Assembly: GCA_008508345.1 (NCBI GenBank)
Contig: QNGE01002392.1
Coordinates: forward strand, 35,206-99,205
Direction: 5' to 3'
Origin: Paragonimus westermani
Lineage: Eukaryota > Platyhelminthes > Trematoda > Plagiorchiida > Troglotrematidae
DNA length: 64,000 nt
Positions 47,440 to 59,126 of the stretch are shown here, one piece after another. Numbering within the stretch: the first letter of the stretch is position 1; each line of letters opens with the position of its first letter. The notes beneath the pieces are model-generated. The model made no database searches. It was not told the DNA's origin and worked only from the letters and a program-made list of their open reading frames with translations. The position numbers and the translations under genes are program-made.

Positions 47440-50400
47440 TTTTGTTCTTGGCCATGTTACGGCAAATGTGTCGAATAATATGTGACAAAAACCTTCTGTT
47501 TAAATGGCTGTACGACCGCCTCACCAAGGGGTGCGTGTCGTTGACTACCTGGAAGAACGATGAGAATAAACATGTGCTCATCACCCTTTGCGAATTTGTG
47601 AGAAGATTTCCCAAGCTTCGTCTGTCGTTGTCGGTTATATTCAAAAACAGTTCCATTGGCCTGAAACCATGGAACGAATGATTATAAGTCGGATTAGTGC
47701 TAAATGTAGTGGGTACTGGACTAAGTTGAATAGTCAAGTTGCAAGAAATTCACAAACGAATTTATTCTGGCCATTTGTCGTGTGAAGTTTCACAAGACGA
47801 ACACGTTGTTGTTTGCTGCGACGCCTCATTTTGGGCCTCATCATGTTGCAAAGTTAAGCCTAGTTTTTCTGTGAACCTTATCACAGTAGATTCTTACTAG
47901 AAGCAGCTGTCACCAGTATTAGGAACCCGGTTTATCTTGCGTGGCATACTCAAATAAAACGGAACAGCAATAAAATAGCAAACGATTTGACGTTTATGGG
48001 AGTTTCCAGCCGCGTGATACGAGAAAATGAACCATTTTCACTTGACCAAGTGTGTCCGGACGAAATAAACAAACGATTTGAAAAAATATATTAGAGTATT
48101 CGACCGATAATGAGTTTGCGCCTCCAATGCTTCCAGTGTTCCATTGAACTAGTGAGGAACGGACCACCAAACAGCTGTCTAATGAGAAGACAACGACTCT
48201 TTCGTTCATTTTTTACACAGAGGAAACCAGCTAAACTGCCTGTCACTCGGCCTTTCGAGGTAATTGGTCCAAATTAACCACAAGACAATCACTAGATGTT
48301 TGTGCTGCGAAAGCTTTCGTACAATCAGTTCACAAAAACGTAAGCAATAAATTTTCAAAAACTGTTTAGTATACAATTCAGCAAGACGTTATGTTTAAAT
48401 ATATGAAATTCTTCATAATCTTCTACCGCTGCGACATAACTCTATGATTTATTTGCAAAATTTCTTATAACCCTGAGCAGTGTGCTATTCCACGTGCATA
48501 TCTCTGGAAAAAAAATGTTATCAAACAGTAGGCTACATTATAATATATCAGCTAGGAACAACTGCAACGTGATTGTCCGTTCATTGTATCGGTACATCAC
48601 TATATTAGATATTACAGCTGCGGTGGGTCGCCAGAAATGTGTAATGTCAAATCTTCGGTAAGAATGTTACATTTTCTTCGTGATCAGCAAATTTGTTATT
48701 ATATTCCCACATCCTTATAGCGTTCAGTACGAACGTAACTGTTGCTACCTAGTTGATTGCAATGTTTTTCTTATTGACGCTAAGGTCGACATTGCATAAC
48801 ATGGAATTGCTTGTTGAATTCTTTGATTGAACGTTTTGCAAACATGATACAATTGACGCCAAATCAACTCCCATATCCTGGTGTCATCCCTGCACACATC
48901 AAGAAAGACCATCCCGCGTACAACACACACACTGGAGAATATTCATTCAATTTATTCTTGTATTTCAAAATTACCACATTCGGATTGTCCTGTAAATCGG
49001 ATGACTGCTGTCAAAAGAACACAGTTCGATCATCTTTCTGTCCGTTACACGAAACAAGGACTTGCTCGAAAATATCAATCGAACGCATAAGAATAAAAGG
49101 TAGTGAACATGGATTGTCTGCTATGTTCGATCACCAGGCTAACAGCAACCAACTAACGAGAGAAAGTAACCAACGGGAATCAGGACAAGATGGAACGGAC
49201 TTGTTAATACACCCAATTTCCGGCACATTCGTTCATCTGGAACTGCAATTTCCAGGCTAACGTACATAAAATTCTGCTTTTGAAGCCCATCTCAGGTGTT
49301 TGCAAATCACTCGATAAAATATAGTCAAATTATTTGCCAATTCTCTCAAACCCACTAGGTCAGAACTAGCGAAATATTTACGCTGGAACACATTTCAGCT
49401 GTCTCAGCTTCTGCTAGCGATAACCGGTTATCTATGTAGTTAAATCGAACCCACTACGGTACAGGTACACTTTTCGAAGGTTGAGGTGAGAAAAATGCTG
49501 GTGTTCTACACAGTCTCCGCTGAACACCACACGAACACATAGGCGATGTCGTACTCAGCTTTCATAGAGGGGTTCTCTTAGCTGACGTTCTCATGAGCAA
49601 ATTACAGACCGTTCTGCTGAGTGAAGTTGATGAAGTAGTTAGACTGATAGTGTAAAAGGGGACTTACGTAGATGAGCGTTTTTCCTCATCAATTTGGACT
49701 CAATTTGAAACAGTACTGTGCCACAGTGCATAAGAGTACTACATTTACTAAGGGGTCAGTCAGTAGCTGTCAAACAAATGTTGTGGATGCTGGGGTAGCA
49801 GGAAAAAACATTGTTCAATCTAAGGGGCCCTGTGAAAGAAAAATTCTTGGAGTTTTCGGTATGCTTATCTTGGAATATCCCCTCCGTAACCTCAGTAACG
49901 GAACCACTTGAAGTGTGTTGCAAGAACAGTGCTAGAGGTTTTGTGCCGTTGACAATTCACAGGCTTGGCCAGGTTTCTACAAGAACTAATTACGCACAAC
50001 AAACACCCAAGCTACCTCTTATAAATAATACATGTGTATTTATCAGTCTTTCATTAAAGGGCTGTTTCGTAGCTGAATTCATCGAGAGAAAGCCTAAAAT
50101 GCTCTTCAAAACAAACGAGTTTGCATCTCATTTATGCCAGAGATTCTGTTCAACCTCAACCGGCCCGTCAGAACTCAAAGGCAATAGTGAAAATATTACC
50201 GTGGGCATTTTGCATTTTGTAACAAGGATCACACATTGGTCCCAGTAAAACTCGATTGTCCACTGAAGTACGTGAACACCGTCCTCAGTGCTTAAACAGT
50301 GGTTCTTGACTAATGCTTTCGAAAACTTTTGCCATCCTCTAGGTGGTCAACCTAAAACGATGGGATTTCTGTGTTTATTAATGTCGAGGCCAACATAATT

Positions 50401-51049
50401 CGACCATATAAACCCATCATACGCACCCAGAAGTTTGTGCGGATAGTTAAACTCTCTTTTTCACCGTCTGTCAGATGTAATAAGTGGAACAATGATTGCG
50501 TAAATGTGGGTAAACAAGCCGTCTGGAACTCGAAGTGTTGGTCCGGAAAATCACCAGCGAAATGGTGGGGCTGTTATTTCGGCTTTAGTGAGTAGTAGCA
50601 TTACCGTGCACACCGGAAACTGGAACGCCTAACTCGTGAAAAAATTACTAGACGGTATGTTTCGTTAACTCAAAAATACAAAAAATGTATAGCCGTGGAA
50701 GGAGGAATTAGCTGAGTTAGGCCACTTCATATGATGCATGAATAGCCTACACACTTGAGGCTAATGTATTCGGGAACACCAGGATTTCCTGTAGGATGAT
50801 ATGAAGCGCACTGATTAGAAGTCCTTAACAAATGAATGCATTCCGATTAGAAAGCTGTACGGCTCATTAGTTCTGCGAAATTTTTGCGAGATCTACGATA
50901 TGTGCTGCCAAAAATTCGATGAACAAAAATGTGCTATCTCTAACCGCTCAAGGAAATTTGGATTACAACAGTTTAATTAACTGCTTTACTGCTAATGAGT
51001 GGTTTGGCTAATTTATTGATTTGGATGTGACCCAGTAGTGATAACCCAA
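47440..51049. other. Unassigned region with several open frames
   Basis: Plus-strand frames at 47424-47681, 48811-49260, 49672-49911, 49811-50248 and 50371-50595 are more frequent than expected but share no frame or motif. The 149-codon frame at 48811-49260 contains a THTGEYSF string that recalls a zinc-finger linker, but the preceding cysteines are absent. Confidence 0.3.
48811..49260 (+). CDS. 149-codon open frame, unknown
   Basis: Longest frame in the 47-51 kb region. The first third is proline- and isoleucine-rich, the last third polar with many Gln, Ser and Asn. It starts with TTG in the open frame, with an in-frame ATG at 48844. No signal peptide, membrane segment or catalytic motif. 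It could be a chance frame. Confidence 0.2.
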   Translation: MLNSLIERFANMIQLTPNQLPYPGVIPAHIKKDHPAYNTHTGEYSFNLFLYFKITTFGLSCKSDDCCQKNTVRSSFCPLHETRTCSKISIERIRIKGSEHGLSAMFDHQANSNQLTRESNQRESGQDGTDLLIHPISGTFVHLELQFPG

Positions 51050-51127
51050 GTATTCAGCTGGACTCAAACCAGCGAGAGAAACGACGTCTCAAATCGACAA
51101 GCACTGTACCAGCTCTACCACTGGGTC
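51050..51127 (-). repeat. tRNA-like SINE head, minus strand
   Basis: Minus strand reads CCAGTGGTAGAGC (box A region, 51124-51112) and GGTTTGAGTCC (box B, 51070-51060). This has the layout of a tRNA-derived SINE head. It differs in sequence from the hammerhead SINE, so it is a separate family. No ribozyme core is seen nearby. Confidence 0.6.
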
Positions 51128-51347
51128 TCTTCTAAATGATTGAATCCGCCAAACTACTCTCTAGTAATACAGTTTCTACGCTGAACAGCGGTGTTGGTGG
51201 AATCTAACGTGAACTGTTCAGAGAATCCTGCCAAGACAGTCGATGAGCTATATCATTTGGTGGATTCTTTATAAGAAATTAGGATGAATGGATAAAAGAG
51301 TCCAAGTGTGAAACTTCAGAGCCATCGGCATGGCTTCATAGCCCAGC

Positions 51348-51401
51348 TAGCTCAGTGTTTACTACGTTTGGGTAGGCCGTTTTTGTTAATGGTTTGAATC
51401 C
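51348..51401 (+). repeat. tRNA-like SINE head, plus strand
   Basis: TAGCTCAGTGTT at 51348-51359 (box A) and GGTTTGAATCC at 51391-51401 (box B), with a TTGGGTCTC tail motif near 51426 that also occurs next to the head at 51050-51127. The two heads point away from each other across about 220 bp. Confidence 0.6.
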
Positions 51402-51462
51402 AGCCGAAGCTTCGATATTTCGCAATTGGGTCTCGTCAGAATTACGTTAGTGTAATAGAAGA

Positions 51463-51808
51463 TTAGCACAACCTCATTTTTTGAGACTCCAGCAGATCCA
51501 GACCTTTGATGGCAACCGCGTGACCTTCCCTCTGTATTCGCTGTATGGAAATGATCACACATGTTAGGCTTTCATCAGTCTTTATCCAAATCACAATAAA
51601 ACATGGCACAACTACCAACAGAATTACATAAGAAAGGGCGCACGTCATTGACTGGTTGTAACTCGTTCAACAACAGTCGAGATGAGCATCCTGCATTATC
51701 GTGATTTAATTGGGGCAGTGGTCCATCCGTGAAGCGTAAAACTTCACTGTGGATACGGTAAACGAAACATTCCTCTACGCTGAATTTACATGAAAAATAA
51801 CCACGCAC
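51463..51808 (-). CDS. Unknown; overlapping frames, one with a membrane segment
   Basis: Two minus-strand frames follow each other. 51808-51575 encodes a cysteine-containing stretch with no membrane segment. 51648-51463 begins MTCALSYVILLVVVPCFIVI (a clear hydrophobic helix) followed by a short polar tail and stop. They could be parts of one membrane protein joined by an intron or broken by a frameshift, but I cannot place a convincing splice. Confidence 0.2.
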
Positions 51809-51848
51809 CAGTGTTTGTCGGTGACAAGCATTTGACTCATCAGCTAGT

Positions 51849-52484
51849 TCACGCCAGAAACAGCGACTGCACTTTATTCCCGTTTGTCGTACGAGGCAGG
51901 GTCACAACTTTTGTAGGTGCGCCGCGTTCCTGATTCCAAGTGTTGTTTTCCGCTCTCAACCTGATGAGTGTGCTGTCAAAACTCAGAAACCACCCTGCTG
52001 GACATTCCTGTCCAACATGTGATTTATCAGTTCCTCCGAATGAGTGTTTTCTTAAGCATAAGCCAAACAATTTGAACAAGAGGACTACCAACCGAAATGA
52101 TAAGCAAACGAACCTCCCAAGGTTATCTATTGCGTAATTCATCATGGGAACATGCCACGACACCAGTTCGGTCGAGTCCCACACCTGTTGGCTGCCGACA
52201 CTTACATCTCTGGCCTAAACGATAATAGGGTTTTCGATTGCTAGGTTAGCTTTCCCTGTGTCTGGCCAGACCTTTTGATTTACTTGGCGTATTCCTGTCA
52301 ACACAAGACGTCGACGGTGTCCGTCTGTACTGTTGGCTGATCCACTGTACAAAGCTGCCTGTGGTGAGCAGTCGTTTTGCAGGCGTACGATAAGCTGTTG
52401 GAAATCACCTGTGTGAGTCGATACGTGTTTCAAATACACAAAAACATTTCCATCTGGGGATTTCAGTTGTATATGGGTAAGCAA
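51849..52484 (-). pseudogene. Possible decayed coding sequence, 212 codons with one stop
   Basis: From 52484 to 51849 one minus-strand frame is interrupted only by a TAG at 52215-52217. An acceptor-like TTTTCTAG lies just upstream. The first part (KSPDGNVFVYLKH and on) reads like a beta-rich secreted domain, and the second part contains ECPAGWFLSF and AENNTWNQER. These faintly recall a C-type-lectin-like opening but lack its later cysteines. A perfect donor (GAGAT|GTAAGT) just after the stop could instead mean an exon read in another frame. No firm family. Confidence 0.3.
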
Positions 52485-55400
52485 AGTCTAGAAAAGTTTG
52501 TTCACAACCCGGTAAGTTATTTAGTATACCGTTGGTAAAACCGAATCGAACTGTTAGTAAATCACATTTCTTCACGGGGAATGAGAACCCGGTGATCTAA
52601 AAGCACACACCGTACTGAGTGATTTTCTAGGTTCACTGGTTAACCAGGTTTACTCTTACTAACTAACCAGTATACACAAGAAAATTTTGCTTAAACTCTA
52701 GTTTGCCTTGTACACTGCTAGTGTTGCAGATCCCCGATTTATCTGTGGTCGCTCATCGGCCAGACCCGAGATAGGGATTGTGTAAGTGTTCATAATGATC
52801 CGGTTTGCAATTATTATTTTAATAAAGGTGAATGACAGTCACATCAGAAGTGGATTCTCTATTCAATTTTCCCAACGGCGGCTTTTGGTGTTTGACAAAA
52901 AAGGACTTGTTTTTTAATATCAGCCGGCTGGCTTAAATTGGACAAAAAAGCGCTGGTCTCTCTCGTGCTGTACTACACTCTTGTTTATGCATTATTTCAA
53001 TGCTTATCCACACAACTTCAAATAGGCACATTGTTTAACCACGGTCGCTAATTTCTTACCACCGATCAACTATCAGTCTTTCACCGAATGCCTAACATTC
53101 AACAGGTCACCGCCTCATTCCACTTGGAATAATCCCATCGAACTTGGCGTGTAAACAAAAAATTCTGGGATTAGCTGCGACATGCAATAAAGACATTTAA
53201 ATGCAGAAATTCAGGTGGATTAGTACATGGGTAACGACTCACTGATCAACAATCTGACGATCACCCAAATTTTCCTACAATGTGTTATGAGGATGACTTA
53301 GTCCACAATTGGCCTGTTATGTGACCATTTAGGTCAGCGAGTTGGCCTTTGTGGTTATCACTGTGAGATGTTCGTCCGTGTTATTGTCTTCCCGAAATTA
53401 TCGGAAATATCAAAGTTCTACTGCTCTGACACACCAGTGACGCCTGGCATAGAACATTTAAGTAGCCTAAAAATCTCAGAATGACATCTCATAGAGTACG
53501 TCAGTCATCCATGATACCTATTAAGACTGAGAGGCGACAGGTACATAGTTTCATGCAAAAATCGAATTACTGTTCATGAGTGTTATTTACCGAAGACAGT
53601 CAGTGCACTTCATAGAGAAAACCAGGTGTATATATGCAAATTTGCTGCAATTTTGGTGCAAGAGCCACGCCGTCTTCGAATCTTGTCCTTGACAGCTAAA
53701 AAATGCTGGCCAACACCAACCCGTTGTTTCGTCCATAAATTTTCATGTTCACATGTGTTCTGTGAAGGCTCGAAGTTGGAGGCTTCTTTTCTTCCGGCTG
53801 CAAATTATTTTGCTTCCAATTATCTTCTAGAGACTTTGGTATTACTGAGGGTTAAATTAGTGCATATGTGACCTAGTATGTCTATTCACTTTACATCGAG
53901 ACAGTTGCTCGAATGCGGAAGATTTTTCTACCTTCAATTTTTATCATCAACGGTACTTGCACTCTCGAAAGTCTGATAAATATTTTAGTCTTGTTTTATC
54001 CCATAACATCTTCGATGGTCATAGCATATCAGTTGCTCACTCAACCTTTCATGACATCATTTTCGCTTCACATATCACACATGTAACAGGTGATGGTTGA
54101 CTGCTATAAAGAAAATTGTACCACCAAATTAACCTAATGAGATAGAGTTTACTTTTATGGGACGAAACATTGTCTCAGAGATCAAGGAAATTGCTATGCT
54201 ATATCTCTCAACAATGAAAACGATTGTGATACAGGTCTCTGGATGAAATTAACTCCTCATACTTTTTTCCCTTCAAACCCTCGAGGTCTCGACTGTTCAG
54301 TGGCTAAGAGTAGAGAAAATACGGCTGGTTTGCATGCAGCTTTTCTTCCCTCAATTTCCATCGACCGAATCCTTTTAATAACAAGTTAGTTTGTCTTGCA
54401 CAAATCAAGTCAGCGTCATCACTCTATGTGTGCTAAGTAGCTGGTTGATCAAATGAATCTAAGTTTGCGGTACAGGAAAATATATAGCAAGCAGCTCAAC
54501 TTGACCCAGCGAGCAAACTAAACCTGCTGTGACTGATATCCAAATTAAGCAACTTTGAATTCAATACGCATGCCATCGAAACAACTGTCATATTTCCAAA
54601 TTCCCATTCTAGTTACTCCCCAGTTGAATGAGCATGCCGGGTTTACATTATCCCGTCTGTGAAACAAACTTTAGGGACAGAAACAAAATTCTATATGGCC
54701 TGCTTAACTGTGACCTACCGGTCACCTCTCATGAGCTCAGCAATACTTGCATCTTCCTCTTCGTGAAAATAGCTTCAAACCAAAAAACGCGGTTTGTTCG
54801 TAGTTGGCTTCAGAAGTTTTCAAGCACCAACAATGTGTGCACGGACGTAATATCATATTGCTCTTGAAGTCGATCGGTTGGGATCTTTGTTCGAGTAGGT
54901 CTTTTAAGACTGAGAATGGATACAAAGCGGACCACCGTGACAAAGCACTATGTGAATATCAACTATACCGACCGTGTTATTGCTTACATTAGCCGACTTG
55001 TTTTCTAATTATCCCTTGTCTACTACAGACTAGTTTTCTATGTCAGCATGTTGGGAGCATAACAACAGGAATGGATAGATTTCTAACAAGCTTCGACACA
55101 GCATTTTGGCGCAAAAAATCAATTGCTGAAAATGCACTAAGATCAATGCGTTCTACTACAGAGGGAAGGCGTGAACAAGTTGCAGCTACCAGAACCGCAT
55201 TCTAATCGACTTCTTTCACAGCTATTTTACGTAGTTTACTCCGGTCAACCAACAAGATAGAGTCATCAGTACGTGTTCTGCTACCACTGACCTTTATCAT
55301 CCTGATTAGTGCGATATTCCATCGATGAATGCAGTCTGTGAATTCCACAGAAGACAGTTAGATCCTCAAAGTAACTTGACAGTATCCAAGAGTTCACTCA

Positions 55401-57683
55401 AGTAACAATGTTTTTTATTAAGGATGTCCCCAATATGAATCGGGGAAGGACTTAAGCAGACAGGAAATAATATTTACATTTTAAAAATAAGCAACCTATT
55501 TACCTATGACAGCTGTTTGGCCCTAAAGGATTTCAGTGCATAATCACGGGAGACATTTTACAGCCTCACAGACACATTCAACATGAAGTTATCAGATACG
55601 GAAGATCATAACTATCTCTGTAGTTATTGCATTTCCAGGCCGTCACGTAGACATAGCACGCTCACAAGTGCCTCGTATTCCTGTGTATTGCACGTCATAT
55701 GTGTTTGTAAGCAGCTCGTTTAAATGCAACTCGTAGAGTCAACTGCGGGCTGTATGTCTACCTTGGCTAGCACCTAAAAATGACTGTGTTACCATTTGGG
55801 CAATCGGTTGTTCAGCAAAGCCTTGTCACTTCAGTGTGGCAGATGGGATATCTCATCGTTTAGCCAACGTAGCCATGCAAACACTCCCTCAAGGAATGTG
55901 TGGTATATCATATGAAACCAAATTCTGGTCATGATAATATTATATTTTGGCAGTTCAACGCCGTAGCTGAGAAATAATCAGTGTGACATGCACAGAGTTG
56001 GCGCTGGTCATTCATTACACCTTACGGCGTGCTATCCACAGTCTGAGTTACCTTTGTTGAATACCGGTTAATCTTTGATTTGTCACTTGTGATTATGGTA
56101 TAAATGTACGTCAAGACTACGACTGATACTACAGCTACATCACAAGACACCTCGAAAAAGACAAGTGGTTAACAAATATAAAAATTTGATATAAATTGGT
56201 TGCATTTTCTTACTCATTTATTCAACAATATTGTGCCGACTGCTCTGATTTCTTTTAGTGAGTCCAAACACATACTCCAGTTTTGTTAACCCTCGTAGCT
56301 TCGGGAGTGTTATGCATCCACACATGACAATTTAGAGGCTTTTCTCTTACGGAGTTTACACTCTCACACTTTTTACCTATAGAGTGCGGGGTAATACGGG
56401 AAACTTTCGTGAGCTTTCATAACCCATTGCTAGCACAATGTGTTCGCGTAATGTAGTTGTCCCTGCAGTCGTCATGTGATGGGACAGCCTGGCAACCATA
56501 AGATGCTAGCAGAAAAACTGTTTGCGTGTGCTTGTCCTGTGAACAATCTATATATATATATATATATCGGAATCAAACCTAAAAGATTTTGTGAAAATTT
56601 CATACAATCCTGGAATCGACTGGTGGAGTCCAGTCGATAAGCACCACGTCTTACGACTAAATGCACACGAAGTGTCAATGTTAATCAGACAAAGGTTTAA
56701 CAAGAAACCAAGTAAGGTTTGCAAGTCTAACTTTTCTATCCCCAAAACCAAAGACGGGTGTGAAATCATTGGTTTACTACTGCATCCAACTGAAATTTTT
56801 TAGGAGCACTTCATCTCTACAAAACTAATAAGAACAGTGATGCATGAAGTCAGAAAAAACGTCGACAGTGCAGCCAACACGGTCAGGAACTGCAGGAATG
56901 GGACCGGGGCTACAATCAATATACGAGTACAGTTTTGAGCAGAAGGCAATTCAGCGATTCAACAAGTATGACACAAATCTCATATAAGTTTGAAGTGAAG
57001 AAGCCGGTCAGTGGACGGGAGGTGGATCAACGGGACACATGAATTGGTTCTAGAAACCGGTATTTAGTAATAAAATGTCGTTGATACGGAGTCACAATTC
57101 GTGATGGAATCAATAAAGGCATTGACAAAAAATTATAACAAACGGATTACCGTCTGTTGTAAACAACAAAGACCTTATCCCTCGATGAACAGTGTATAGC
57201 AATAACTACGCACAAACGGCCTTTGAACTTTGTGGGTTCATTTCTGAGACAGAAGTAAGGAGAGAGTGCTGAAACAAGAAAGCATGAATCACAACTAGAA
57301 TCAGAACAATCCCGGATTTCAGATCAACAATCCGTAATCGGAAGGGTAGGATAAATTTTGAGAATCAGCATTATCCCAACAAACATTCACAACGGACGGC
57401 CGCAAATCAAGAGCGAGTTTGTGTTTTTCCCCCTCCTGATTGTTTAAAGGACATGAACAATCGTGTAATTTTTAAAAAAACATTATTTGTACGGTAAGAT
57501 AAATTGACAAACTTGAGAGGGGTGGTCGCTCGTTAGAATGGGGTGTTCCACTATTTGAAGGTAATTATATAAATCGTAACCACAGCACATCGAGGCAGTT
57601 GGCATACTATCAGCAACACCTTATAATAGGCGGATAAACAAGGTAAGCTTTTAAGTTATCACGATGACATTCAGGTTACATAT
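52485..57683. other. No supported gene
   Basis: Short frames (53626-53871, 54628-54867, 54737-54943, 56472-56803) without domains. An AT microsatellite lies at 56549-56567. Confidence 0.35.
56549..56567. repeat. TA microsatellite
   Basis: Nineteen bases of uninterrupted alternating T and A. Confidence 0.9.
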
Positions 57684-58142
57684 ATGAAAAAATTCAACCG
57701 CAGCAGAACCAAATGTTGGAGTAATCTTCTAGCACGGTTGACGGTGAAACCATATGTGCACGTTTCACCTCAAAATTCGTATACTCCGGTAATAAAGAAC
57801 TTCGTGAACACCTTTCCGCTTTTGTCAAACATTTTTTATGTCTACATTGTTGCACCGTTCCAGATATTTAGCTGCCATCCACAGGCATGTTTCGAGGTTC
57901 ATTCCAACTTGATAATCAACCTTATCCAGTTGTTCCCCTTTCCGTTCATTACTCATTTGGGCTGTTTTTGTTCTTGTACAGCTGCTCCGGAAGATTCGTC
58001 CATAAACGTCACCACTGAAGAAGTTCTTTCAAGAACGCTCACGGCAAGCCGACCGAAGACTTGTAGTTTACAACAAAGTCTTATAATAATTCATTTCCAC
58101 CAGCAAGACATTGCTAAACGGAGAAGTCACTGTAAAACATGA
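57684..58142 (+). CDS. 152-codon open frame, possibly an exon from about 57981
   Basis: An ATG at 57684 opens 152 codons. Within it a textbook acceptor (GGCTGTTTTTGTTCTTGTACAG) ends at about 57980 and is followed by APEDSSINVTTEEVLSRTLT. This loosely resembles the start of a fibronectin type III or immunoglobulin-like module, but the characteristic tryptophan is missing. The part before the acceptor is hydrophobic and looks like intron read as protein. No second exon could be joined. Confidence 0.25.
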   Translation: MKKFNRSRTKCWSNLLARLTVKPYVHVSPQNSYTPVIKNFVNTFPLLSNIFYVYIVAPFQIFSCHPQACFEVHSNLIINLIQLFPFPFITHLGCFCSCTAAPEDSSINVTTEEVLSRTLTASRPKTCSLQQSLIIIHFHQQDIAKRRSHCKT

Positions 58143-58780
58143 TTTGCGAATGACGTCCTGAGAACAAACTAATGTTGACTGTCCGATAGTGCTGTACTTG
58201 CTGTGGCTGATGGAAATGTCGTAGTGATGGACCTTGATGATCTGTTGCTAAGACAATCCCAATGAGTCTCTTTCGTGAAGTTACGATTACCAAGACAATT
58301 CAAATAGTTTAAAAAAAGTTAAAATGATGCCGGGGCTGTCTTTCTATCCACCAAGTCGAGAGTGGGATTGGAACTTGTAGACAAATCCGCACTATGTTAG
58401 CTCACTCAATCGTTACTCACTTGTGAATAGGTGGGTTTTGAATTCGAACGATGATATCTACAGAGAAGTCTGTTTTGTGTGCTGGTGGCGGAACTGGAAA
58501 AATACCAAGTTCTCAGGGTGAGTTTTGTGAAGAAACTGCAAATAGGAAACAACCGTATGTCTGCTACCAAAATAAGTTTGCAGAGCAGCAGTGATTCCAG
58601 TGGGTTTGCTTTAAGTATACGGGCCAGAAAGCAAAACGGGATTGGGTTCGCCTAAATCTATGTTGTGTGCTAAGTTTAGGCTATATTAAAAGAACAAATA
58701 TCAAAGTGCAAAATCTATGTGGACAACCGTTTAATTTCAACAGAAACCATTCCACGTCTTTCCCGCTGTATGCTAGCAGA

Positions 58781-59126
58781 TTCCAATAAGTCCGGAGTAA
58801 ACAATTAATACAACTAGCGGCAGCACGGTAAATGTGACAACAGCTTTAATCTGTTACAGTGCCCCTGATAGACAAGTTGGTCAACAGTGTGCCGCTACAC
58901 GTCAACGGAAAGATTGTTCCAGATAGCCCGTGGGGCACTGCTTGCAAGACAGAAGTTCCAAAATGTCCCAAGTAAACAGCTAATTAACTAGCGGTACAAA
59001 GTGTGACAACGTCCACAATCTGTCAGTGCTCTTGATAGATAAGTTGATAAACAGTGTGCCGCTACACGCCAACGAAGTGATTGTTCCAGATTGCTCATGG
59101 ACACCGTTTGCAAGACAATAGTTCCT
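58781..59126. repeat. Tandem duplication, two units of about 170 bp
   Basis: Unit 1 (58781-58957) and unit 2 (58958-59126) share CTAGCGG (58814 and 58988), GTGTGCCGCTACACG (about 58888 and 59056), GATTGTTCCAGAT and TTGCAAGACA in the same order, with small indels. The units are diverged by perhaps 20% by eye. Each ends in a GTTCC motif. No tRNA-like boxes or ribozyme core seen. Confidence 0.8.

Noticed and set aside
48811..49260. THTGEYSF string suggesting C2H2 zinc fingers
   Set aside because: The required cysteine pair and spacing upstream are missing.
51961..51995. CTGATGAG followed by AGAAACC on the plus strand, a possible second hammerhead
   Set aside because: Stem II would need bases from the core itself, and no cleavage triplet with a pairing stem I is present.
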